Below are positions 1-8,905 of a stretch of DNA of 64,000 bases, in pieces; position 1 is the stretch's first letter, and every line of letters starts with the position of its first letter. A model generated the notes under the pieces. The model searched no databases, was not told the origin of the DNA, and saw nothing but the letters and a program-made list of their open reading frames with translations. Position numbers and translations under genes: made by a program. This DNA is from an uncultured Spirochaetaceae bacterium (GTDB lineage: Bacteria > Spirochaetota > Spirochaetia > Treponematales > Treponemataceae), in NCBI GenBank assembly GCA_902799665.1, contig CADCBK010000017.1, forward strand, positions 28,302 to 92,301. The letters are read 5' to 3'.

Positions 1-81
1 TCTATTCCCGACGAAAAGGCCAACGAATTTGAGACAGTTCAGGACGCTTACGACTTCATCAAGTCTGAGCAGTCAAAGTAA
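1..81 (+). CDS. acpP: Acyl carrier protein, C-terminal end (partial)
   Basis: The window opens inside a reading frame that ends at a TAA at 79-81. The 26 visible residues, ending DAYDFIKSEQSK, match the last helix of bacterial acyl carrier protein, including the usual acidic stretch and the 'TV.DAYDFI' pattern. ACP carries growing acyl chains on a phosphopantetheine arm during fatty acid synthesis in the cytoplasm. The phosphopantetheine-attachment serine (DSL motif) lies upstream of the window, so function rests on the tail alone. An intrinsic terminator follows 41 bases after the stop. In many bacteria acpP precedes rnc, as here, which supports the call. Confidence 0.8.
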   Translation, partial: SIPDEKANEFETVQDAYDFIKSEQSK

Positions 82-122
82 GAGCTTTCAAAAGCCCCGC
101 TTTTGAAAATGTCTTAAAAGGA

Positions 123-150
123 GCGCGGTTTTTTGCCGCGCTTTTTTTTT
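123..150 (+). terminator. Intrinsic terminator after acpP
   Basis: A perfect 6-bp GC stem (GCGCGG at 123-128, CCGCGC at 136-141) with a T-rich loop is followed by nine T residues (142-150). It ends acpP. The T tract also contains the first possible start codon of rnc (TTG at 149), which argues against that start. Confidence 0.8.
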
Positions 151-181
151 GCTTAAGGGAACGAAAAGCCAGGTTAACGCA

Positions 182-922
182 GTGCGCAATTTTAAGGAAA
201 TCTTTAGAGGCTCCAAGAAAATCTCCCCGGAACGAAAGGCCGCGCTATTGGCCTTTTGCAAGCCCCTTGGGCTAAAGTTCCGCGACTTGGAGCTATTGGA
301 CCTGGCCTTCCACCACCGTTCCTTCTCAAACGAAAGCAGGGAATTCAAGCGCTGCAACAACGAGCGCCTTGAATTCTTGGGCGACAGCGTGCTTGGCCTT
401 GCCACCGCCGCCTTTTTGTACGAGGACATGGCCCAAAAGCAGGAGGGCGACCTGGCCAAAATCAAGGCCGCCGTCGTAAGCGAAAAAGCCCTGGCCCCCG
501 TGGCGCTTGAATACGGAATTGACAAAATGCTGGTTTTGGGGAGGGGCGAGGAAATGAGCGGGGGTCGGACAAAGCCCGCGATTTTAGCCGACTGCATGGA
601 AGCCGTCATCGGCGCCTACTACCTTGATTCCGGCTACGAGGCCGCCGAAGAATACATCCTGCGCTTCATCGTTCCCGCCGTTCGTTCCGTTCAAGAAAAC
701 AAGTCCGGCCGCGACTACAAAAGCCTCTTGCAGGAAGCCTTCCAAAAAAAATGCAAGGACATTCCCCGCTACGAGCTTGTCAAGACCCAAGGCCCCGACC
801 ACGACCGAGTCTTTTACGTGTCCGTCCACTTAGGCGACGCCGTATACGGCCCGGCCCGCGGCAAAAACAAAAAGGAAGCCGAGCAAGAAGCCGCCAAGCT
901 TGCGCTTGAGCAAATAAAATAA
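182..922 (+). CDS. rnc: Ribonuclease III
   Basis: Double-strand-specific endoribonuclease that processes rRNA precursors and structured mRNAs. The catalytic domain carries the RNase III signature NNERLEFLGDSVLGL (about residue 60) with its metal-binding Glu and Asp, and the second acidic site in DCMEAVIGAYYLD. The C-terminal 75 residues, from DYKSLLQEAF to the end, form a double-stranded RNA-binding domain with the closing 'KKEAEQEAAKLAL' helix. Length of 246 residues is normal. The frame is open from TTG 149, but that codon sits in the terminator T tract without a ribosome-binding site. GTG 182, with AGG eight bases upstream, is preferred, although the start remains uncertain. hisS follows 47 bases later with its own promoter. 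Confidence 0.93.
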   Translation: MRNFKEIFRGSKKISPERKAALLAFCKPLGLKFRDLELLDLAFHHRSFSNESREFKRCNNERLEFLGDSVLGLATAAFLYEDMAQKQEGDLAKIKAAVVSEKALAPVALEYGIDKMLVLGRGEEMSGGRTKPAILADCMEAVIGAYYLDSGYEAAEEYILRFIVPAVRSVQENKSGRDYKSLLQEAFQKKCKDIPRYELVKTQGPDHDRVFYVSVHLGDAVYGPARGKNKKEAEQEAAKLALEQIK

Positions 923-931
923 CTTCCTTGC

Positions 932-960
932 TTGCAACAAAGCGGCGTTTTCATTAAAAT
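932..960 (+). promoter_or_regulatory. Promoter of hisS
   Basis: TTGCAA (932-937) and TAAAAT (955-960) are separated by 17 bases, a good sigma-70 pair. Transcription should begin near 967, only about three bases before the ATG at 970, and there is no clear Shine-Dalgarno sequence, so the mRNA is probably leaderless or nearly so. Confidence 0.65.
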
Positions 961-969
961 AAGAAAATC

Positions 970-2274
970 ATGGAAAATCAAATCATTCAGCCGCGCGTGC
1001 TAAAGGGCTTTAGGGACGCGCTTCCGCAAGAGCAGATTTTTCGCTCTGGATTGATCGAAAAAATTACCGGCGTTTACCGTTCCTACGGCTTTGTGCCGAT
1101 CGACACGCCTGTTTTGGAATACACAGAAATTTTGTTGCGAAAGTCAAACGGCGAGACCGAAAAGCAAGTCTTCCGCTTTGAGGACAATGGCGGCCGCGAC
1201 GTAGCGATGCGCTTTGACCTTACCGTTCCATTCGCGCGCTTTACCGCCGAGCACAAAGCCGAGCTTGCCTTTCCCTTTAAGCGCTACCACATAGCCAAAG
1301 TTTGGCGCGGAGAAAAGCCCCAGGCCGGCCGCTACCGCGAATTTGTCCAGTGCGACATCGATACGGTTGGAAGCGACTCGGCCGTTTGCGACGCCGAAAT
1401 CCTTTGCGCGATGAAGGCCGCCTTGGCTTCCATCGGAATCGAAAAAATCAAGATTCACATAAACCACCGCGGCGCCTTCAACCGCTTTTTGGCCGGCCTT
1501 GGCGTTCAAGACAAAAGCGAGGACATCTTGCGTTCCGTTGACAAGCTTGCCAAAGTCGGAACGGACACAGTTATGGCGGAACTGGAGGAGGCGACAAAAA
1601 GCTCCGACGCCGCCAAAAAAATCTTGGACTACATCCAGCCCAGCGCCAATTTTGAAGAGGCGATTGGCAAAATGGAAAGCCTTTGCGGCGGAGCGGGGGA
1701 CGACACAAATCGCTTGCGCCAAGTCTACCAAATGCTTGAAGCTGCCGGAATCGCGCAGTCTTTTGTCCTCGATCCGTCGATCACCCGCGGCCTTGACTAC
1801 TACACGGGCCTTGTATACGAAAGCTTTTTGGACGACCTTCCTTCAATCGGCTCGGTTTGCTCTGGCGGCCGCTACGACAACTTGGCCGGCCTTTACACCA
1901 AGGAACGGATCCCCGGCGTCGGCGGCTCGATAGGACTAGACCGCCTGATGGCCGCGATGGAGCAGCTGGGAATCGCCGGAAAAAAAGGCTCCTACCTTGA
2001 CGCTGAAATTTTCTGCCAGGACGAAAGCCTTTTGATTGAAAACCAAAAAGCCGCCGCCGCCTTGCGCTCTCTTGGCGTAAAGGTAGAGGTATTCCCCGAA
2101 GCCAAAAAGATGAACCAGCAGTACGCTCTTGCCGAAGCCAAAAGCGTCTTGTGGGGCGTCTTTGTTTCCGCCGACGGAAAGCTTAGCGTAAAGAACCTCA
2201 AGACCCGCGAGCAAACCGACGGCCTGGACGCTGCCTCCGCCGCCGCCGTAATACTGAAAGCCCGCTCCAATTAG
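970..2274 (+). CDS. hisS: Histidyl-tRNA synthetase
   Basis: Class II aminoacyl-tRNA synthetase that charges tRNA-His in the cytoplasm. The 434 residues open with the family's typical 'RVLKGFRDALPQE' (motif 1 region follows). The chain contains motif 2 (FRFEDNGGRDVAMRFDLT, then YHIAKVWRGEKPQAGRYREF), the HisRS-specific 'RGLDYYTGLVYE' near residue 272, and motif 3 (GGSIGLDRL). The C-terminal 90 residues form the alpha/beta anticodon-binding domain. Length and motif order are ordinary. The start is fixed by the promoter immediately upstream. A tRNA-Gly gene with its own promoter lies downstream, and I see no convincing terminator between them. Confidence 0.97.
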   Translation: MENQIIQPRVLKGFRDALPQEQIFRSGLIEKITGVYRSYGFVPIDTPVLEYTEILLRKSNGETEKQVFRFEDNGGRDVAMRFDLTVPFARFTAEHKAELAFPFKRYHIAKVWRGEKPQAGRYREFVQCDIDTVGSDSAVCDAEILCAMKAALASIGIEKIKIHINHRGAFNRFLAGLGVQDKSEDILRSVDKLAKVGTDTVMAELEEATKSSDAAKKILDYIQPSANFEEAIGKMESLCGGAGDDTNRLRQVYQMLEAAGIAQSFVLDPSITRGLDYYTGLVYESFLDDLPSIGSVCSGGRYDNLAGLYTKERIPGVGGSIGLDRLMAAMEQLGIAGKKGSYLDAEIFCQDESLLIENQKAAAALRSLGVKVEVFPEAKKMNQQYALAEAKSVLWGVFVSADGKLSVKNLKTREQTDGLDAASAAAVILKARSN

Positions 2275-2362
2275 GCGCGAGCCTCCTTGCGCGAGCGCCG
2301 TAATTGGAAAATCCGCTCGAACGAACGATTAGTGTTTTGAAAAAAAAAATTACGAGCGGCTC

Positions 2363-2391
2363 TTGACAAAACCGCGCGTTTTCGCTATTAT
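2363..2391 (+). promoter_or_regulatory. Promoter of tRNA-Gly
   Basis: Consensus TTGACA (2363-2368), 17-base spacer, TATTAT (2386-2391). Predicted transcription start is near 2398, six bases before the mature tRNA 5' end. It is among the strongest sigma-70 promoters in the window. Confidence 0.8.
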
Positions 2392-2403
2392 TTAAGAACA
2401 TTT

Positions 2404-2476
2404 GCGGCAGTCATATAACGGCTCATTATCTCAGCCTTCCAAGCTGATGACGAGGGTTCGACTCCCTTCTGCCGCT
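2404..2476 (+). tRNA. tRNA-Gly (anticodon TCC)
   Basis: A complete cloverleaf can be drawn. The acceptor stem is GCGGCAG (2404-2410) with CTGCCGC (2469-2475), and the discriminator base is T 2476. The anticodon stem is TCAGC/GCTGA around loop CTTCCAA, placing TCC at positions 34-36, which reads GGA glycine codons. The T arm is GAGGG-TTCGACT-CCCTT. The 3' CCA is not encoded and must be added. A consensus promoter precedes it and a terminator follows, so it is a single-gene unit. Confidence 0.95.
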
Positions 2477-2482
2477 TAGAAA

Positions 2483-2509
2483 GGACTTCCTTACAGGAAG
2501 CCCTTTTTT
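2483..2509 (+). terminator. Intrinsic terminator after tRNA-Gly
   Basis: GGACTTCC (2483-2490) and GGAAGCCC (2496-2503) form an 8-bp stem with one mismatch and a 5-base loop, followed by six T residues. Confidence 0.8.
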
Positions 2510-2599
2510 ATTTTTAAAGCAAATTTTGTAGAAGGAACAGGGAGTCGAAGCGGAGCTGCCGCGGCGAAAATTTTTGTGGCGCAAATTTGAATTCCGTGA

Positions 2600-2605
2600 T
2601 ATAAT
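2600..2605 (+). promoter_or_regulatory. -10 box of the GGDEF gene
   Basis: Perfect TATAAT, nine bases before the ATG at 2615. The -35 element is weak (TTGTGG at 2574-2579 lies 20 bases away). No Shine-Dalgarno sequence intervenes, so a near-leaderless message is predicted. Confidence 0.5.
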
Positions 2606-2614
2606 AGAAATATT

Positions 2615-3949
2615 ATGAAAGTTGATTTAACCGTGTTCAGCCACATCGCGACATCCTTGGCAAAGCGTTTTGACTGCCTTTACTATGTCGACATCGAGAC
2701 CAACGATTACATAGAATTCATACAGCCTAAAGTTCTTGCAAGCGTGAACATTCCCAAAGAGGGAAAAGACTTTTTTGTGACGGCGACCAAAAACGCCTAC
2801 AACTACGTTCACCCTGATGACCTTGAGGAAATGCTCAAAATCCACGACAAGGCCAATGTCTTGAAGAACCTTGCCAAGGGCAAATCCTATTCGGTGAGCG
2901 GCCGCGTTGTCCGCGACGGAAAAATGGTTTACACGCGCTTTGTCGTCGTCATGTGCGAAGACAAAAAGCACATTCTTTGCGGCATGGAAGACATTGACGA
3001 CGAAGTCCGCGAAAAAGAGGAGCAGGCTAAAAACCTTTTGTCGGCGGAACGGATGGCAAGGCGCGACGAGCTTACCGGCATAAAGAACAAGAACGCCTTC
3101 GCCGAACATTCCCAAGCCTTGGACGGAAAGATACGCGCGGGCGCGCACGACTATAAATTCGCGGTCTTGATGTGCGACTTGAACGACCTAAAAATGCTCA
3201 ACGACACGCGCGGCCACGCTTTTGGAGACGAAGCCTTGCAGCGAGCCAGCGCTATGATTTGCGACGTCTTTAAGCACAGTCCAGTCTTTAGAATTGGCGG
3301 CGACGAGTTTGTCGCGGTCTTGACAGACTACGACTACGACAGGCGCGAGCAGTTTGTAAAGGAGCTTAGGGAAAGGTCCGAAAAAAACGGCCGCTTCAAG
3401 TCCGGCCCGGAATTGGCCGTGGGCTTGGCCGTTTACGACCCGCATAAGGACAACTCTTTTTCGGACGTTTTTGAGCGCGCCGACCGCGACATGTACGAGA
3501 ACAAGAATCTTGTAAAATCGCGCAAAGGCGTGGAAAAGCATAAACCCCTAGACGGAAGCGAAAAGACAATCACAGAAGAAAGAAAGCGCATGCTTGACAG
3601 CTTGTTCGGCGCCTTGCACACGGTCGCCGGCGGCGGCTACATTTACCTTTGCGACATGCGCTACGACTATTCAAGGTGGGCCCTTTCTATTATTGACGAC
3701 TTTGGACTAAAGTCTGAATACATGTACCAAGCCGACAAGATTTGGCAAGACAACATTCACCCCGACGACTTGGAAGCCTATAAAAAAGCCATCGATTTGG
3801 TCTTTAACGGAGACGCCGCCGTGGTTCCCTTTGTTTACCGCGCCAAAAAAGCCGACGGCTCCTATGTCGCCTTGTCGACTCGCGGCTTTATCATGACCGA
3901 CGCCGAAGGCGTTCCTGACTACTTTGGCGGAATCATGCTTCCGCAATAA
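2615..3949 (+). CDS. PAS-GGDEF-PAS protein, probable diguanylate cyclase
   Basis: Predicted to make cyclic di-GMP from two GTP. It has 444 residues and no signal peptide or membrane segment, so it should be cytosolic. Residues about 1-130 look like a PAS-type sensor (HPDDLEEM). A GGDEF domain follows, with intact active-site GGDEF at residues 228-232 in the context [12 protein letters not shown], and the upstream '[13 protein letters not shown]' that is typical of the domain. Residues about 330-444 form a second PAS-like domain repeating the IHPDDLEAY pattern of the first. An RxxD inhibitory site is not visible before GGDEF, so product inhibition may be absent. The C-terminal PAS is unusual because GGDEF is normally last. 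The 3' end overlaps the convergent hybrid kinase by 17 bases. Confidence 0.88.
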   Translation: MKVDLTVFSHIATSLAKRFDCLYYVDIETNDYIEFIQPKVLASVNIPKEGKDFFVTATKNAYNYVHPDDLEEMLKIHDKANVLKNLAKGKSYSVSGRVVRDGKMVYTRFVVVMCEDKKHILCGMEDIDDEVREKEEQAKNLLSAERMARRDELTGIKNKNAFAEHSQALDGKIRAGAHDYKFAVLMCDLNDLKMLNDTRGHAFGDEALQRASAMICDVFKHSPVFRIGGDEFVAVLTDYDYDRREQFVKELRERSEKNGRFKSGPELAVGLAVYDPHKDNSFSDVFERADRDMYENKNLVKSRKGVEKHKPLDGSEKTITEERKRMLDSLFGALHTVAGGGYIYLCDMRYDYSRWALSIIDDFGLKSEYMYQADKIWQDNIHPDDLEAYKKAIDLVFNGDAAVVPFVYRAKKADGSYVALSTRGFIMTDAEGVPDYFGGIMLPQ

Positions 3950-6686
3950 GCTCTTCTAGCGTTTTGTACAAGTCCTCGGGCTCCACCGGCTTTGAAAGGT
4001 GCGCGTTCATTCCGGCTTGCAATGAGCGCTGCACGTCTTCGTCAAAGGCGTTGGCTGTGAGAGCGACGATGGGAATTTTTTTCGCGTCGGGGCGGGGAAG
4101 CGCGCGGATTTTGGCGGCCGCTTCCAAGCCGTCCATCTCGGGCATGCGGACATCCATTAAAATCGCGTCGTAATGGCCGGCCGCGCTTTTTTCAAACATT
4201 TCGACGGCGAGCCTTCCGTTTGAAGCGCGGTCGATTTTCGCGCCGCGCGCCTCAATCACTTCTTGCATTATCTCGGCGTTTATCTCGACGTCTTCCGCCA
4301 AGAGGATTTTCTTTCCGTTAAGGGAGGCGCGCGCTTTTTGCTTGCTTTTTCCGGCGCTGTCTTCGGCCGCGCTGGCGGCGCAGTTGGTTAGGGGAACGAC
4401 AAGCGTTACGCAGGTTCCCTTTCCTTTTTGCGATTCGACTGAAATCGAGCCGTTCATTTGCTCGATGATGTTCTTTGTGATGGCCATTCCTAGTCCCGTG
4501 CTTCCGTACTTGTTGCTGCGGCCGCTGTCCTCTTGGGCGAATACGTCAAAAATTTTTGGAATGAAGTCCTTGTCCATTCCGATGCCGGTGTCCTTGACAA
4601 AAAATTTCAGGCTGGAGTGGTCGCCGTAAGAGGCCGCCATCTCCACTGTGAACAAAACGCTTCCTGGAGCGTCGGTGAATTTTATCGCGTTTGAAAGAAC
4701 GTTTAAAAGCGCCTGCTTGATTTTAAGCTCGTCGCCGATGTAGCGGCCTTCCGCGCCAGACAGCGCGCGGCATTCGTATTCAAGGCCCTTTTCGTCGCAC
4801 TGGGCGCGGGCGATTGTGTTCAGCTGCTCAAGCATCGCGCTTAAGGAAAATTCCTCGTTTCGCAGCGTAAGGCGGCCCGACTCGATCCTTGACATGTCAA
4901 GGATGTCGTTTATCAAGTCTAGCAAGTGCCGCGCGCTTTCTCCGATTTTTTCAAGCTGTTCCCGCGTCTCTTGCGGAAGGTTTTTGTTGCGCAAGGCCAG
5001 GCTGTCCAGTCCTATGATCGCGTTCATCGGGGTGCGGATTTCGTGGCTCATGTTGGAAAGGAAGGCGGTCTTTGCCTTGTTGGCTTGTTCCGCCGCTTCC
5101 AAGGCTTGCGCCAAAGTCTTGTTGAGCGAGGCGCGTTCCTCCAAATTGCGCTGCTTTCGCTTCATGTTGTGGAAAAGCAGGCCTATGACAAAAGCGGAGA
5201 TTGCGAAAACGACGCCCGCGAAAATCAGAAGGTTGTTCATTATGATGTCGGCGAGCGAGTAGGAATAAAGCAGGTCCGAATACTTAAAGGCCATGTTCTG
5301 CGCGTAGTCGGCGCCAAGAATGTTTATTCCCCGGTTCAAGAGCATCAAAAGGCCCGCGTTTCCGATTTGCGCTCCAAAACAGCGGTCGTCGTTGTGGTTT
5401 GTTTGGATTACCGAAAGGCCAGAGTAGCGCCTGTTTCGCAAAATGTCGTTGGCCCTAAGGCCGTTCAGCGTCGTGCAGCCAGCCTCTCCGTTTTTGACGG
5501 CTTTAAGGCAGGCGTCGATGGAACTGTAGAAAGATATTTTTGCGTTTGGATAATAGGTCTTTACAAAGTAATACTGCATGCGGTTGTTTTCGTTGACCGC
5601 GAAACCAAGCTCGGTCACCGCGGAAACAAGCGGCGTTGACTGGAAGATTCCGCCTTCCTCCGAATAGTACAAGCCTCCGCCCACGGGAAAGGCAATGTCT
5701 ATTTTGTCTGAAGCGAGCGCGGCCGTCATTTGGTCGTAGCTGTCAAAGCCTTCGTACGAAAGTTCTATGTTCTGCAATCCAAGGCCTTCCCACATTCTCG
5801 CCATTACGTCTGTGACTAGTCCAGTGGCCTTTCCGTCTTTGGCGCAAGCGCTGTAAGGAAGGTAGTTTTTAAGGTAGCCCACGCGCGCCTTTGTGTTTTC
5901 TGTAAGCCATTTTTTTTCGGCTGCCGAAAAGGCTCTGCTTGCCACGCTTACAGGATAGTATTTGCTTTTTAGCGAGTTTATGTAGTTTGGCTCGTTCTTA
6001 AAAAGCTCGGCCTGCGCCTCGTTCAGTTCCTTCAAAAGTTCCGGCTTGTTCTTGGCCACGCAAAGATAGTAGTCCGAAAATCCGTAAGGGTAGAGGAGCT
6101 CCGCGTTGGATCTGCCGTAGGCGCCGTCGCCTTCCGCGGCCAAAACGTCAATCTGCTCCTTGTCAAAGGCTTCAAAAAGCGGCCCGTAGTCGTTAAAGCG
6201 GACCACGTCTGCCTTTATCGCGCGAGCCTTTAAAAAGTCGTCCAAGGCGCCGGCCATCGCGCTGTCCAAGACTCCGATTTTTTTTCCGTTAAGAGTCGCG
6301 GGGTCGGCGGTGATTTGGTCCAGCGAGGCGCGCTTGATTAAATTGTAGTTTTCGCTTCCCATCGGAGTGTCGGGATAGCCGATGATGCCGGCGCGGTCGG
6401 CGCGCCATGCAAGACCGGCCAAAAAGTCAATCTTTCCGTCCAAGAGCATTTGGTACAAGTCGCCGAACTCGCCGTAGACGTATTCGTATTTCCAGCCAGT
6501 GTATTCCGAAAGCTTTTGGTAATACTCGTAGGCGTAGCCGGTCTTTACAGAGCCTTTTTGCGCTCCTTCTTGGAAGACTTCGTTTTCAAAGTAGCCCACG
6601 CGCGCGAGCTTTTTCTGGGGCGTGGCGTAAAGGGCGCAAGTCATCGCCGCCAGAATAAAAACAAAAAGTCCAAAGATGTTTTTCAT
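3933..6686 (-). CDS. Hybrid sensor histidine kinase with two periplasmic solute-binding sensors
   Basis: Membrane-bound sensor of the BvgS/EvgS type. The order is an N-terminal signal segment, two tandem SBP_bac_3-type domains (roughly residues 20-240 and 250-470), one membrane helix (about 480-505), HisKA with phospho-acceptor box [13 protein letters not shown], an ATPase domain ([29 protein letters not shown]), and a C-terminal receiver with Asp in [11 protein letters not shown]. No Hpt domain follows, so phosphate must pass to a separate protein. The open frame extends to 6716, but ATG 6686 is the better start: it follows GAGGAAGGG, begins with the signal sequence, and overlaps the neuB stop as ATGA. 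That implies translational coupling to neuB. The ligand is unknown; the fold suggests amino acids or other small polar solutes. Confidence 0.9.
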   Translation of the reverse strand: MKNIFGLFVFILAAMTCALYATPQKKLARVGYFENEVFQEGAQKGSVKTGYAYEYYQKLSEYTGWKYEYVYGEFGDLYQMLLDGKIDFLAGLAWRADRAGIIGYPDTPMGSENYNLIKRASLDQITADPATLNGKKIGVLDSAMAGALDDFLKARAIKADVVRFNDYGPLFEAFDKEQIDVLAAEGDGAYGRSNAELLYPYGFSDYYLCVAKNKPELLKELNEAQAELFKNEPNYINSLKSKYYPVSVASRAFSAAEKKWLTENTKARVGYLKNYLPYSACAKDGKATGLVTDVMARMWEGLGLQNIELSYEGFDSYDQMTAALASDKIDIAFPVGGGLYYSEEGGIFQSTPLVSAVTELGFAVNENNRMQYYFVKTYYPNAKISFYSSIDACLKAVKNGEAGCTTLNGLRANDILRNRRYSGLSVIQTNHNDDRCFGAQIGNAGLLMLLNRGINILGADYAQNMAFKYSDLLYSYSLADIIMNNLLIFAGVVFAISAFVIGLLFHNMKRKQRNLEERASLNKTLAQALEAAEQANKAKTAFLSNMSHEIRTPMNAIIGLDSLALRNKNLPQETREQLEKIGESARHLLDLINDILDMSRIESGRLTLRNEEFSLSAMLEQLNTIARAQCDEKGLEYECRALSGAEGRYIGDELKIKQALLNVLSNAIKFTDAPGSVLFTVEMAASYGDHSSLKFFVKDTGIGMDKDFIPKIFDVFAQEDSGRSNKYGSTGLGMAITKNIIEQMNGSISVESQKGKGTCVTLVVPLTNCAASAAEDSAGKSKQKARASLNGKKILLAEDVEINAEIMQEVIEARGAKIDRASNGRLAVEMFEKSAAGHYDAILMDVRMPEMDGLEAAAKIRALPRPDAKKIPIVALTANAFDEDVQRSLQAGMNAHLSKPVEPEDLYKTLEELIAEA

Positions 6687-7849
6687 AGATGCCCTTCCTC
6701 CGTAATGTCTTCCCATGCCACGCCCGCTCCGTCCTGGACCGCGCGGCGAAGTTTTTTTCCTATGACGCTTTCCAAAAACTCAGGGCCGATTCCCGGCGTC
6801 AAAACTTTTTCGGTGCGCAAAACGCCAATGTCTTGGGCTTCCAAAACGTGGCCGGCTTCAAAGGCTTTCATGTAATGAAGGCTTCTGTTTGTGCGGCCGT
6901 AGTTTTTTTCTTCGGCCGGGGCCAGCGCCTTGATTCCGTTCCCCAAAACTTTTTGGACGCGCTCGCTTCCGTACTGCTCTTCCATTTGCTTTATGATTTC
7001 TTGGCCGCCGCGCTCGCTTCCGTAGCGGTTTATGGCGGCCTTGCATTGTCGCAGGGCCTTTGTCATTTGCAAAAATTGCTGGGGCTCCAAGGCCACCGGG
7101 TCGTCAAGGCCGCTTGTCTTTTTGCTGAGCGTTATGTGCTTTTCAAAAACGGTCGCTCCTTGCGAGGCGGCCAGGCATGGAACCAAGACCGGGTCAAGCG
7201 AGTGGTCGCTTAGTCCTGTTTTAACGCCAAGCTGTTTTTTTAGCGCGGCGATAAGTCGTACGTTGTATTCCTCTTCCGGGGCGGGGTAGCTTGTCACGCA
7301 GTGAAGGAGGACCACGCCGCTTGTTCCCAAAATGGCAAGCGCGGCCTCTATGTCGCTTTGCTTTGAAACGCCGCTAGAAACTATTACAGGAACTGCGGCG
7401 GGGGCGGGGAAGGCCGCCTCATTCGTTTTTCGCGCCTCGTCCGATTGAAGTTTTCCATCCGTTTTTCGCGCGGCGGCCAAGGCGCGCAGCATCGGAAAAT
7501 GGTTCAGTTCCGGCGAGGCAATTTTAACCGCGTCGGGCTTTAGCTCCAAAAGGAGCTCTAGGCTTTTTAAGCCAAAGGGCGAGCAAATCCATTTTAGGCC
7601 AAGCGAGCGCGCGTATTCCAAAGTCGCGGCGTAAAAGTCGGGCGGACATTCCAGCTGCCTAAAGCGCTCGTACAGGGGAATGCGGCCCGTGGGCAAATCG
7701 ACAAAGCCAGTCTTTGGGTGCAGGATTTCGTCCGCGATGACCCATTGGAATTTAACCGCGTCGGCCTCGGCTTCCTTTGCCGCGTCAATCAAGCGCTTTG
7801 CCTTTTCTATTGAACCTTCGTGCGACGTTCCGATTTCCGCGATTACCAT
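6683..7849 (-). CDS. NeuB-family nonulosonic acid synthase
   Basis: Condenses phosphoenolpyruvate with an amino-sugar to give a sialic-acid-like nine-carbon sugar (Neu5Ac, legionaminate or pseudaminate; the substrate cannot be read here). The first 290 residues form the TIM barrel, with [12 protein letters not shown] at the start, [29 protein letters not shown] and GLSDHS. The C-terminal 60 residues form a SAF/antifreeze-like domain ([12 protein letters not shown]). About 22 extra residues, with a doubled ARKT motif, sit between LRALAA and VPVIVSSG, where relatives have only a few residues. The gene has an extended -10 promoter six bases before its ATG and runs into the hybrid kinase. Family assignment is sure; SpsE-like is an alternative name. 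Confidence 0.9.
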   Translation of the reverse strand: MVIAEIGTSHEGSIEKAKRLIDAAKEAEADAVKFQWVIADEILHPKTGFVDLPTGRIPLYERFRQLECPPDFYAATLEYARSLGLKWICSPFGLKSLELLLELKPDAVKIASPELNHFPMLRALAAARKTDGKLQSDEARKTNEAAFPAPAAVPVIVSSGVSKQSDIEAALAILGTSGVVLLHCVTSYPAPEEEYNVRLIAALKKQLGVKTGLSDHSLDPVLVPCLAASQGATVFEKHITLSKKTSGLDDPVALEPQQFLQMTKALRQCKAAINRYGSERGGQEIIKQMEEQYGSERVQKVLGNGIKALAPAEEKNYGRTNRSLHYMKAFEAGHVLEAQDIGVLRTEKVLTPGIGPEFLESVIGKKLRRAVQDGAGVAWEDITEEGHL

Positions 7850-7855
7850 TGTTCC

Positions 7856-7864
7856 ATTATACCA
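7856..7864 (-). promoter_or_regulatory. Extended -10 promoter of neuB
   Basis: On the minus strand TGG-TATAAT stands exactly six bases before the neuB ATG (7849), so the start of transcription should coincide with the start codon. No -35 match is seen, as expected for a TGn extended -10 promoter. Confidence 0.65.
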
Positions 7865-8076
7865 TAAAAATGCCGGATTTGCTAGCGTTTGCAGGTTTGA
7901 TGAACGGGCAAGGCATTGAAAAAGCGGCGCCGAACAGACGAAGCCGCAACTGGGAGCCGCGCTTTTTTGCTATAGAGCCAGTCCGCTGTCCGCGCGAGCC
8001 TTTTGCGAGCGAGGATGTTGCGGCTTATGCGGCCAGCGAACATTTTGGGGCTTGCGTTAGCTTTCTTTGCCGCTAC
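7865..8076. other. Intergenic region without recognised gene
   Basis: The stretch between the divergent neuB and yebC genes (about 310 bases in all) carries the two promoters at its ends. The middle is GC-rich, with several GCCGC/GCGGC segments. An open frame on the plus strand (ATG 7870 to stop 8100) has no ribosome-binding site and no recognisable product, so I do not call it. No known RNA fold was identified. Confidence 0.4.
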
Positions 8077-8106
8077 TTGACCAACAGCGTAAATTTATGA
8101 TAAAAT
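8077..8106 (+). promoter_or_regulatory. Promoter of the yebC-ruvC unit
   Basis: TTGACC (8077-8082), 18-base spacer, TAAAAT (8101-8106). The leader of about 45 bases includes a good ribosome-binding site (AGGAGAT) before ATG 8158. Confidence 0.75.
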
Positions 8107-8157
8107 CAAACTCTAGCATTACACGCTTATAAATTTTTTCAATATAGGAGATCCTCT

Positions 8158-8901
8158 ATGTCAGGACACAGTAAATGGGCGACAATCAAACACGCCAAGG
8201 GAATCGCGGACGCCAAGCGCGGAAAGCTTTTCACAAAGTTCATTAAGGAAATTTCAATCGCGGCTCGCATGGGCGGCGGCGACCCCGACTCTAACCCCCG
8301 CTTGCGCACGGCCATCCTTAAGGCCCGCGCCTCAAACATGCCCAAGGACAACATTGAGCGCGCCATCAAGAAGGGAACAGGCGAAGACGGCGGATCTAAC
8401 TACGAAGAAATGGTATACGAAGGATACGCTCCTGGCGGAGTCGCCGTTTTGGTCGAAGTTTTGACTGACAACAAGAACCGCGCGGCCGCCGACGTTCGCA
8501 ACATTTTCAACAAGAACGGCGGAAACCTCGGAACAACAGGCTCCGTAAGCCGCATGTTCAGCCGCAAGGGAACAATCACATACGACGCCGAAAAAGTAAG
8601 CGAAGACGAAGTCATGGAAGTCGCGCTTGACGCTGGCGCCGACGACGTTGAGAACGAAGACGGAATCATCACCGTAACGACTTCTCAGGAAGCCTTTGCC
8701 GGCGTTATGGAAGCCTTGCAGGCCAAGGGCTTTGAGTCCCTTTCCGGCGAAGTCGGAATGGTTCCCGAAGCCTACCAGCCCGTAGACAAGGACACAGCCG
8801 CCAAAGTCCAGAAGATGATCGACAAGCTTGAGGACAACGACGACGTTCAGAATGTCTACACAACAGTGGAATATCCTGAAGACTTCGTTCCCGAAGAGTA
8901 A
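8158..8901 (+). CDS. yebC: YebC/TACO1-family protein
   Basis: Cytoplasmic protein of the YebC/TACO1 family. Members have been described as transcriptional regulators and, more recently, as helping ribosomes through proline-rich stretches. The 247 residues start with the hallmark SGHSKWATIKHAKG and include RLRTAILKARASNMPKDNIERAI and the GGVAVLVEVLTDNKNRAA segment. The alternating basic and acidic halves and the length are standard. The start is set by AGGAGAT. Only four bases separate its stop from the likely ruvC start, so the two are co-transcribed, an arrangement common in bacteria (yebC-ruvC-ruvA-ruvB). Confidence 0.96.
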   Translation: MSGHSKWATIKHAKGIADAKRGKLFTKFIKEISIAARMGGGDPDSNPRLRTAILKARASNMPKDNIERAIKKGTGEDGGSNYEEMVYEGYAPGGVAVLVEVLTDNKNRAAADVRNIFNKNGGNLGTTGSVSRMFSRKGTITYDAEKVSEDEVMEVALDAGADDVENEDGIITVTTSQEAFAGVMEALQAKGFESLSGEVGMVPEAYQPVDKDTAAKVQKMIDKLEDNDDVQNVYTTVEYPEDFVPEE

Positions 8902-8905
8902 TAAG

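Noticed and set aside
2277..2360. GC-rich inverted segments after hisS considered as a terminator
   Set aside because: The arms (GGCGC/GCGCC and CCGCTCG/CGAGCGG) have long loops and no T tract directly after the stem.
7777..8100. Plus-strand open frame in the neuB-yebC gap (also from ATG 7870)
   Set aside because: It overlaps the neuB start and promoter, has no ribosome-binding site, no recognisable protein, and contains the -35 of yebC near its end.
8828..8905. Longer ruvC start inside yebC
   Set aside because: The added residues do not match RuvC and lie wholly within yebC; TTG 8906 gives the normal length.
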